5,918 nt of DNA from Geobacter sp. UBA6802 (GTDB lineage Bacteria > Desulfobacterota > Desulfuromonadia > Geobacterales > Pseudopelobacteraceae): contig DKFG01000029.1 of NCBI GenBank assembly GCA_002452325.1, forward strand, positions 297 to 6,214. Direction: 5' to 3'. The position numbers and the translations under genes are program-made. Each line of letters opens with the position of its first letter. Position 1 is the stretch's first letter. Positions 1 to 4,971 of this stretch are shown here, in pieces. Below the pieces are notes generated by a model. The model did not search any database and was not told where the DNA came from. It saw only the letters and a program-made list of their open reading frames with translations.

Positions 1-2
1 CC

Positions 3-29
3 ATCATCTCTGCCAAACTGGTGGAATAG
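3..29 (+). CDS. possible C-terminal end of a convergent gene (very short, tentative)
   Basis: Read in one plus-strand frame, the first bases give IISAKLVE followed by a TAG stop. The palindromic terminator 22 nt further on works equally well for plus-strand transcription, which is what one expects between convergent genes. Only eight codons are visible, so neither the product nor even the reality of the gene can be judged. The support is the bidirectional terminator plus an open frame, nothing more. Confidence 0.22.
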   Translation: MISAKLVE

Positions 30-51
30 CACTCAATACAGATCTGTTGCT

Positions 52-89
52 CAACAAAAGGCCGGTGATCCCTCACCGGCCTTTTGTTG
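52..89. terminator. bidirectional Rho-independent terminator
   Basis: A perfect 17-bp inverted repeat (52-68 with 73-89) encloses a 4-nt loop. The GC-rich core GGCCGGTGA/TCACCGGCC is flanked by AAAA on one side and TTTT on the other, so each strand yields a strong stem followed by a T-rich tract (TTTTGTTG). On the minus strand it lies 15 nt after the stop codon of the outer-membrane protein gene and ends the mutL-miaA-hfq cluster. Its symmetry suggests it also ends a plus-strand gene entering from the left. Confidence 0.92.
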
Positions 90-104
90 TTACTGCAGGC
101 TTGA

Positions 105-608
105 TCAGAACCGGAACCAGACTCCGCCCAACAGCTGGGTCTGCCGGTCGTTGATCAGGCGACGCGCCTCAATGTTCAGGGTAAGAAACGGCACCGGCAG
201 CGAGATATCAACACCGCCCTGCACCGTCATGGTGCCGGAATGTTCTGCACCCCGATCCAGCGGATTGGCTGACGTGATGTTGTTGACGCTGTAGTACAGA
301 ACGCCGAGACCGGCATACGGCTTCACAAACGGCACCAGCGGCAGATGGGCGTTGGCATAGGCACCCAGCGGCATGGTATCAGCCTTCTTGTAGTACCATC
401 CTTTGTCATAGCGCAGGTTGGCGTACCCCAGCGATGCCCCCAGGCTGAGGAAAGGGATCGGCATCCAGCGGGCAGCGACTTCGACGTTGTTGCCGTCCTG
501 CTCAAGGGTGCGACCATAGCGGGCACCGATGTCGAAACTGCCGGCGTGGGCTGCAGTGCTGAGGCAGATAGCAGCCAGCACTGTTGCAAGTATCGATCGT
601 GTTTTCAT
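105..608 (-). CDS. small outer-membrane beta-barrel protein (porin-like, function unknown)
   Basis: This 167-residue protein has a clear Sec signal peptide: a basic start (MKTR), a hydrophobic core, and a signal peptidase I site after AHA at about residue 22. The mature part of about 145 residues alternates polar and hydrophobic residues, with many Gly and aromatic residues and short turns. It ends in WFRF; a terminal Phe is the usual recognition signal for the BAM complex. The size fits an eight-stranded barrel of the OmpW/OmpA/OmpX scale, but I do not recognise the family. A proline-aromatic turn recurs (PIPFLSL, PLVPF, PVPFLTL), probably at hairpins. The start at 608 is chosen over an in-frame ATG at 644 because a strong AAAGGAG precedes it by 8 nt and the signal peptide begins there. 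Its ATG overlaps the stop of the DUF512 gene by 4 nt, so translation is probably coupled. A cysteine in the signal peptide (AAIC) does not fit a lipobox. Confidence 0.82.
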   Translation of the reverse strand: MKTRSILATVLAAICLSTAAHAGSFDIGARYGRTLEQDGNNVEVAARWMPIPFLSLGASLGYANLRYDKGWYYKKADTMPLGAYANAHLPLVPFVKPYAGLGVLYYSVNNITSANPLDRGAEHSGTMTVQGGVDISLPVPFLTLNIEARRLINDRQTQLLGGVWFRF

Positions 609-623
609 CTCGTTCTCTCCTTT
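605..623 (-). promoter_or_regulatory. ribosome binding site and ATGA coupling junction of the beta-barrel gene
   Basis: On the minus strand AAAGGAG (623-617) lies 8 nt before ATG (608-606), and the stop codon TGA of the DUF512 gene occupies 607-605. The Shine-Dalgarno sequence is embedded in the last codons of the radical-SAM protein (Ala-Lys-Glu-Arg). The arrangement supports both direct initiation and termination-reinitiation coupling, and it fixes the start of the beta-barrel gene. Confidence 0.8.
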
Positions 624-1927
624 GCACATGGTTTGCTTAGACAACGCAGCTGACGGTACAGCCCGCCTGGGGTTGCCTCAAAAGGTACCACCGGCACCCC
701 CAGCTGCTGCTGCAGCTCTGCCGGAGTCATATCATCCAGAAAACAGCCCTCCCCCTCCTTCAGCATCACCTCCGGCACCAGGACCGTCTCGCCGACAAGC
801 CTGCCCTCCAGCTCAGCGACAATATCACGACCGCAGACCAGACCGGTAACCGTGACACTGCTGCCGAACAGGCGATTGGGGACCGCTACAGCCCGCAGTC
901 CACAGCCGGTCTTGGCTGCCAGTTCAGCCAGAAACGGCTGAACTACGCCGTAGGCAGACTCACCGGTAACGACAACGGCATCAAACGGCAGCAGGGGCTT
1001 GGCCCGTCTGAGCACTGCCGCAGCATCCTTGCAAAACCAGGGGACCATCCCAACGCCGTTTTCCCACTGGGGCAGGTCACCGTACTCTTTTAATGCCGGA
1101 AAGGGATAGTCGGCCTTGAGAAAGAATTCGTCGGCCAGCTGCAGAAAGGCATCATCCAACTGTTTATTAACAGCCCGCATGCGGGGCAACCAGCTGTCCA
1201 GAAACGCGGCCGCGTAGTCACGATCAACCGGAGCCAGTTCAGGCAGGCGTTGGCGGTGTTCGGTCAGGCCAACCGGTACCACTGCCAAGGAGCGAACCGC
1301 TGGATAGAGGTTGGCCAGTTCGGTGACGGTCTGCTCCAGAATCGCACCGTCATTAACACCGGGGCAGAGTACCACCTGGGTGTGCAGTTCTATCCGCGCC
1401 TTGGCCAGCTCTTTCAGCTGATCCAAAACCGGTGGGATGTTGGTTCTGCCCAGCAGTTTTTCACGAACGGCCGGATCAACGACATGGACCGAGATGTAGA
1501 GCGGTGAGAGGCGTTGTTTGATGATCCGGCGCAGTTCTGTCGGTTTCAGGTTGCTGAGGGTTACATAGGTGCCCTGCAGGAACGAGAGCCGGTAATCTTC
1601 ATCCTTGACGTACAGGGGACGCCGCAATCCTTTGGGGAGCTGGTGCACAAAACAGAAGATACAGTTGTTGCCACAGCGCTTTGGTTCCGGCGGGGCAAAG
1701 GTAAGGCCGGGCGATTCACCCGGTTCAGGCTCAAGCAGCACGGTCCGGATGGTACCGTCTTGTGTTGCAACGGTAAGATCGGCCTCTTCATCACTGGCCA
1801 GCCAGCTGTAATCGATCAGATCACGCAAGCGAGTGCCATCAATCTTCAGCAGGTGCTGGCCCGGTTGCAGTCCGGCACGATCTGCCGGAGAACCGGGCTC
1901 CACTGTTTCTATCAATAGTCCGTGCAT
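605..1927 (-). CDS. PDZ / radical-SAM DUF512 family protein
   Basis: A 440-residue cytosolic iron-sulfur protein of the DUF512 family, whose biochemical function is unknown; a cyanobacterial branch is described only as a putative FeS oxidoreductase. Residues 1-60 form a PDZ-like domain (ETVEPGSPADRAGLQPGQ). A radical-SAM cluster motif CX3CX2C follows at Cys85, Cys89 and Cys92 (CGNNCIFC), then a conserved stretch with FLQGTYVTLSN at 117-127 and LCPGVNDG at 187-194. The C-terminal DUF512 region runs from about 215 to 415 and contains LADEFF, NRLFGSSVTVTGL and VMLKEGEGCFLDD. The length is normal. The last 25 residues include two further cysteines (Cys429, Cys434). Methionine at 1927 is preferred because family members begin just before the PDZ domain. 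An in-frame ATG at 1975 has no ribosome site but lies only 5 nt after the hfq stop and could be reached by reinitiation. The Shine-Dalgarno before 1927 is weak (AAAGAAA). Confidence 0.92.
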   Translation of the reverse strand: MHGLLIETVEPGSPADRAGLQPGQHLLKIDGTRLRDLIDYSWLASDEEADLTVATQDGTIRTVLLEPEPGESPGLTFAPPEPKRCGNNCIFCFVHQLPKGLRRPLYVKDEDYRLSFLQGTYVTLSNLKPTELRRIIKQRLSPLYISVHVVDPAVREKLLGRTNIPPVLDQLKELAKARIELHTQVVLCPGVNDGAILEQTVTELANLYPAVRSLAVVPVGLTEHRQRLPELAPVDRDYAAAFLDSWLPRMRAVNKQLDDAFLQLADEFFLKADYPFPALKEYGDLPQWENGVGMVPWFCKDAAAVLRRAKPLLPFDAVVVTGESAYGVVQPFLAELAAKTGCGLRAVAVPNRLFGSSVTVTGLVCGRDIVAELEGRLVGETVLVPEVMLKEGEGCFLDDMTPAELQQQLGVPVVPFEATPGGLYRQLRCLSKPCAKERTR

Positions 1928-1952
1928 TGAACGGTTTCTTTGCTGGTATGCA

Positions 1953-1973
1953 GATGGCGGTAAACCCGCCATC
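1953..1973. other. intercistronic hairpin between hfq and the DUF512 gene
   Basis: GATGGCGG (1953-1960) pairs perfectly with CCGCCATC (1966-1973) around a 5-nt loop, in the 53-nt gap between hfq and the DUF512 start. No T-run follows on either strand, so it is not a standard intrinsic terminator. It could stabilise the 3' end of hfq mRNA after processing, or limit translation of the downstream gene, whose own ribosome site is weak. It would lie inside the coding region if the ATG at 1975 were used. Confidence 0.55.
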
Positions 1974-1980
1974 ATGGAGT

Positions 1981-2211
1981 TTAAGGGTGATGGTGCAGGC
2001 GGAAGGTACCGTCAACCGAGGTGATGGTGGCAATCGCATGCTTGTAGATCAGGATATCCCCGCCTGCATCCAGCAGCAGCGAAAAATTGTCAAAGGACTT
2101 GATCTGTCCCTCCAGGGCCTCTCCGGACATCATCCGTACAACCACCTTGACACGCTCTTTGCGGGACTGGTTCAGGTACTGGTCCTGGATATTGAAGGGG
2201 GCTTTGGACAT
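1981..2211 (-). CDS. hfq: RNA chaperone Hfq
   Basis: A 76-residue Sm-like protein that forms hexameric rings and helps small RNAs pair with mRNAs. The Sm1 region runs from NIQDQYLNQSRKERV (7-21) through GQIKSFDNFSLLL (35-47), and the Sm2 signature is YKHAIATI (56-63). Proximal-pore residues matching E. coli Gln8, Asp9, Phe42, Lys56 and His57 are present (Gln9, Asp10, Phe43, Lys57, His58). The rim patch reads RKER. On the distal face the usual aromatic (E. coli Tyr25) is Arg26, and nearby positions are Glu31, Ala32 and Glu34. The C-terminal tail is short, as in many non-enteric bacteria, and ends in three histidines and a proline. The gene follows miaA by 15 nt with its own strong ribosome site, in the classic miaA-hfq order. 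Confidence 0.97.
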   Translation of the reverse strand: MSKAPFNIQDQYLNQSRKERVKVVVRMMSGEALEGQIKSFDNFSLLLDAGGDILIYKHAIATITSVDGTFRLHHHP

Positions 2212-2228
2212 AATCTTCTTTCTCCTTT
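2212..2228 (-). promoter_or_regulatory. hfq ribosome binding site overlapping the miaA stop codon
   Basis: AAAGGAG (2228-2222 on the minus strand) lies 10 nt before the hfq ATG and shares its first two bases with the TAA stop of miaA. This gives hfq strong, independent initiation, unlike miaA, which has no obvious ribosome site of its own. Confidence 0.8.
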
Positions 2229-3144
2229 AGGCGAAGAACGTGGCTGCAGCAGAATGGATAGTAGCAGAGTTTTCCGGATATGCAACCCACTGCAGCTCAG
2301 GCTCGGCCCTGAACCAGGTCAGCTGGCGCTTGGCAAACCGGCGGGTATTGCGCTTGATCAGTGCCGACACCTGCTCCAGCTCCAGATTTTCACGCAGATG
2401 GGCCACCACCTCCTTGTAGCCGATGGCCTGCATCGGCTTGCAATCAGCAGGGACACCGGCCTCAAGCAACTCCTGCACCTCGGCCACCAAGCCATCTGCC
2501 AGCATGGTGTCAACCCGCAGATCAATCGCATGGTAGAGCTGTTCACGGGGGCGCTCAAGACAGAACTGCAGCGCCTCAAACGGACGTTCACTGAAGCCGT
2601 GGGCCGCCTGCAGCTGTGAGAGGGGGACACCGGTCACCCTGAACACCTCCAGTGCCCTGATGATCCGGATCAGGTTGTTGGGGTGCAGACGATCGGCCGT
2701 GGCAGGATCGACCGTACGCAGCTCCTGCAACAGTGCTGCTGCCCCTTCCTGCTCTGCTCGCTGCCGCAGGCCCTGTCGCAGCTGCGGATCCTCACCCGGC
2801 GCATCGGTCAGACCACGCAGCAAGGTCCGCAGGTAAAGGCCGGTGCCACCGGCAAGGATCGGCCGTTTGCCCCGCCGGATAATCTCATCGATTACTGCTG
2901 TGGCAGCCTGCCGAAAATCTGCTGCCGTAAACGGCTGCAGCGGATCACAGATATCCAGCAGGTGGTGGGGCACGGCGGCCCGCTGTTCGACAGTCGGCTT
3001 GGCGCTGCCGATGTCAAACCCTCGATAGACCGTCAGCGAATCAACGCAGATAATTTCGCCGGCCAGCTGTTGGGCAAGCTCAAGGGCCAAGGCAGACTTG
3101 CCGCAGGCGGTTGGCCCGGTAATGACCAGTACCCGCTGCTTCAT
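2227..3144 (-). CDS. miaA: tRNA dimethylallyltransferase MiaA
   Basis: A 305-residue cytosolic enzyme that transfers the dimethylallyl group of DMAPP to N6 of A37 in tRNAs reading UNN codons (i6A37), which stabilises codon-anticodon pairing. The P-loop is GPTACGKS at 10-17. The substrate motif D35-S36 leads into VYRGFDIGSAKPT; the position most often Gln (DSxQ) is Thr here. GGTGLYLR is at 99-106, IRALEVFRVTG at 162-172, AIGYKE at 240-245 and TRRFAKRQLTWFR at 267-279. The length is normal for the family. The ATG overlaps the mutL stop in an ATGA, and no convincing Shine-Dalgarno precedes it, so translation probably depends on ribosomes finishing mutL. hfq follows after 15 nt. Confidence 0.97.
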   Translation of the reverse strand: MKQRVLVITGPTACGKSALALELAQQLAGEIICVDSLTVYRGFDIGSAKPTVEQRAAVPHHLLDICDPLQPFTAADFRQAATAVIDEIIRRGKRPILAGGTGLYLRTLLRGLTDAPGEDPQLRQGLRQRAEQEGAAALLQELRTVDPATADRLHPNNLIRIIRALEVFRVTGVPLSQLQAAHGFSERPFEALQFCLERPREQLYHAIDLRVDTMLADGLVAEVQELLEAGVPADCKPMQAIGYKEVVAHLRENLELEQVSALIKRNTRRFAKRQLTWFRAEPELQWVAYPENSATIHSAAATFFA

Positions 3145-4916
3145 AGCCGCCCGAAGATCTTTTCCAGCTCTTTGAGGGTGATCTCGTGGGAGACCGGTCG
3201 TCCGTGGGGGCAGTGTGCAGAAAAGTCGGTACGATCCATCTCCTTGAGCAACGCCTCCATCTGAACCCGGTCAAGGTGATGACTGCCCCGTACCACCGCA
3301 TGGCAGGCCACCCTGGCCAGCAGCTCATCCCTGATCTCCTCAAAGGCACTGCTGGTGCCCTGCTGCTCCAGTCCGGCCAGCAGATCGCGCAACAGCAAAG
3401 CCGCAGCAGCCCCTGCTGCAATACGAGGGAGCGCAGTCAGCCTCCAGGTCTGGCCACCGAACGGTTCCAGATCAAACCCCAGTGAAGTCAGCAGCTCACG
3501 GTGGCGGTTGATCAGCTCTGCTTCACTGAAGGACAGATCCAGTGTCTCCGGGAGCAGCAGCCCCTGGGATTCGATGGAACCGGCCATAAAAGCGGCCTTC
3601 AGCTGTTCAAACCGCACCCGTTCATAGGCGGCATGCTGATCAATAATCACCAGCCGATCATCGGCCTGGCAGAGGATGTAGGCGGCCCTGAACTGACCGA
3701 TCACGGTCATGCCTGAGAAATAACCGTCTGGTTCCGGTACTGCTGAAGCTGTAACCGGAGCGTGGTAGGCCGTTGCCTGCTCCCGAATCTCAGGTGGCTG
3801 CGCTGCCGGTGACGCCATAAAACGATCCAGTGCCTGCTGCCCCCCCCCCCGGTAATCCACCAGCCTGCGTTCTGTGGGCGATACAGCAGGCTGGAGAACG
3901 GCATCACGGCGCTGCAGCCAAGGGGACTCCCGCAGGACCGCATCCAGGCAGCCTACAATTGTATCATGCACCTGCTGGCGATGGCGGAAACGCACTTCGT
4001 GTTTGGTAGGATGGACATTCACATCCACCTCTCCCGGCGGTAGATTGATAAAAAGGGCCAACAACGGGTAGCGCCCTTTTTCAAGAAGCGGTCGAAAGGC
4101 CTGCATAACAGCATGCTGCACCACCTTGTCACGGACAAAGCGGCCATTAATGTAGGTGAACATGGCAGCGGTAGTTGACTTGGCGGCAGCAGGCGCTGCC
4201 AGATAGCCACTGACAGAAGCGGCAGCGGTCTCCCCCGCCACCGGGAACAGGGCGACATCACGGGCCACCAGCTTCTGCAACCGCTGCTGCAGGTCACCGG
4301 GGCTCACCTGCAGCAGCTCCCGTCCGTCATTGAGATAGCGGAAGGCCAGCTCCGGTCGCGACAGGGCCAGCCGCACCAACAGGTCTCCCACATGGGAGGC
4401 CTCGGTCTCAGCACTGCGCAGAAACTTGAGCCGTGCCGGTGTATTAAAGAAGAGCTGCTCCACCGAGAGTTCAGTTCCCACGGCCATACCGCAGGCCTGG
4501 ACCGACCGGATTACGCCCCCTTCAGCCAGGATCTCGGTCCCCTCAATGCTGCCTGCTTCGCGGGTCCTGAGGCGCAGACGTGCAACTGACGCGATGGAGG
4601 GGAGCGCCTCACCACGGAACCCCAGGGAGCTGATCGCCTCCAGGTCCTGGTCGCTGGTGATCTTGCTGGTGGCATGCCGTTCAAGCGCCAGCAGCGCATC
4701 TTCCCGCGTCATGCCATGACCGTTGTCGCTGACCCTGATCAGCCGCCGTCCACCTGCGTTGATCTCCACCCTGATGTCGGCAGCACCGGCATCGAGGGCA
4801 TTCTCAACCAGCTCTTTGACCACCGATGCAGGACGTTCAACCACCTCACCGGCAGCAATCTTGTTGGCCAGGTTCTCAGACAGTATTCTGACGTGGTGCG
4901 CCACTGGAAGCTCCAT
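3141..4916 (-). CDS. mutL: DNA mismatch repair protein MutL (endonuclease type)
   Basis: A 591-residue MutL that links MutS mismatch recognition to strand incision. The N-terminal GHKL ATPase has Glu35 and Asn39 (KELVENALDAGA), DNGHGM at 64-69, SLGFRGEALPSI at 98-109 and FFNTPARLKFLR at 156-167. A variable linker spans about 335-400. The C-terminal domain (about 403-591) carries the metal-binding endonuclease motif DQHAAYERVRFE (426-437), ACHAVVR (537-543) and CPHGRP (569-574), plus a likely sliding-clamp motif QGLLLP (451-456). It should therefore nick DNA itself, as in organisms lacking MutH. The ATG at 4916 has no ribosome site and sits 2 nt after a terminator T-run. A GTG at 4904, preceded by GGAG at 6 nt, would give a 587-residue protein whose N-terminus is close to that of E. 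coli MutL, and may be the true start. An 11-G run encodes Arg356-Gly359 in the linker. The stop overlaps miaA. Confidence 0.97.
   Translation of the reverse strand: MELPVAHHVRILSENLANKIAAGEVVERPASVVKELVENALDAGAADIRVEINAGGRRLIRVSDNGHGMTREDALLALERHATSKITSDQDLEAISSLGFRGEALPSIASVARLRLRTREAGSIEGTEILAEGGVIRSVQACGMAVGTELSVEQLFFNTPARLKFLRSAETEASHVGDLLVRLALSRPELAFRYLNDGRELLQVSPGDLQQRLQKLVARDVALFPVAGETAAASVSGYLAAPAAAKSTTAAMFTYINGRFVRDKVVQHAVMQAFRPLLEKGRYPLLALFINLPPGEVDVNVHPTKHEVRFRHRQQVHDTIVGCLDAVLRESPWLQRRDAVLQPAVSPTERRLVDYRGGGQQALDRFMASPAAQPPEIREQATAYHAPVTASAVPEPDGYFSGMTVIGQFRAAYILCQADDRLVIIDQHAAYERVRFEQLKAAFMAGSIESQGLLLPETLDLSFSEAELINRHRELLTSLGFDLEPFGGQTWRLTALPRIAAGAAAALLLRDLLAGLEQQGTSSAFEEIRDELLARVACHAVVRGSHHLDRVQMEALLKEMDRTDFSAHCPHGRPVSHEITLKELEKIFGRL
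3707..3710 (-). other. latent ATGA junction at the mutL C-terminal domain boundary
   Basis: In the present frame this is Met403 of MutL followed by the first base of the next codon. In the frame entered when one G is lost from the tract at 3840-3850, the first stop is TGA at 3709-3707, so stop and ATG overlap as ATGA. The upstream sequence (TTTCTCAGGC) offers at best a weak ribosome site. Reinitiation here would yield a separate 189-residue C-terminal endonuclease domain. The overlap is seen directly; its use is inference. Confidence 0.3.
3840..3850. repeat. 11-bp poly-G/C homopolymer inside mutL
   Basis: Eleven consecutive C on the plus strand, that is eleven G in the mutL sense strand, encode the end of Arg356 and Gly357-Gly359 in the linker. 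No other homopolymer in the window approaches this length. Runs of this type are prone to slipped-strand mispairing and underlie phase variation in many bacteria. One extra G gives a stop at 3790 (about 375 residues), and one fewer gives a stop at 3707 (about 402 residues). Both products lack the endonuclease domain. The reading frame is intact with the 11 bases shown, which argues against a simple sequencing error but does not exclude one. Confidence 0.93.
4902..4914 (-). promoter_or_regulatory. possible ribosome site and GTG start of mutL
   Basis: GGAG at 4914-4911 on the minus strand is followed after 6 nt by GTG (4904-4902), in frame with mutL. Starting here leaves VAHHVRILSEN before the invariant NKIAAGEVVERP, only two residues longer than the E. 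coli N-terminus. The upstream ATG at 4916 has only terminator sequence where a ribosome site should be. Confidence 0.5.
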
Positions 4917-4918
4917 GC

Positions 4919-4944
4919 AAAAAGAGCGGAGGAAACCCCGCTCT
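4919..4944 (-). terminator. Rho-independent terminator between the zinc-ribbon gene and mutL
   Basis: On the minus strand AGAGCGG (4944-4938) pairs with CCGCTCT (4929-4923) across an 8-nt loop and is followed by TTTT (4922-4919). It lies 27 nt after the stop of the zinc-ribbon gene. The T-run ends 2 nt before the ATG at 4916. The stem is only 7 bp, so readthrough into mutL is likely. Confidence 0.72.
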
Positions 4945-4971
4945 CAGAAAAGATACTGCGAACCGTGTGTG

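Noticed and set aside
543..608. Possible lipoprotein signal (cysteine in the signal peptide of the beta-barrel protein)
   Set aside because: The residues before the cysteine (AAI) do not make a lipobox, and a normal signal peptidase I site (AHA) follows.
609..644. Upstream ATG giving a 12-residue extension of the beta-barrel protein
   Set aside because: The extension would precede the basic start of the signal peptide, overlap the DUF512 gene further and lack a ribosome site; the ATG at 608 has AAAGGAG at 8 nt.
1927..2619. A 230-codon open frame on the plus strand opposite hfq and miaA
   Set aside because: It is antisense to two certain genes, has no recognisable domain, and its composition (Gln, Leu, His-rich) is what the reverse of these genes gives in GC-rich DNA.
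2683..3264. A 193-codon plus-strand open frame opposite miaA and the end of mutL
   Set aside because: It is a shadow of miaA/mutL with no domain, signal or credible ribosome site.
3707..3943. Minus-strand 78-codon frame overlapping mutL
   Set aside because: It is the alternative frame of mutL and not a gene by itself; its end matters only as the stop used if the G-run loses a base.
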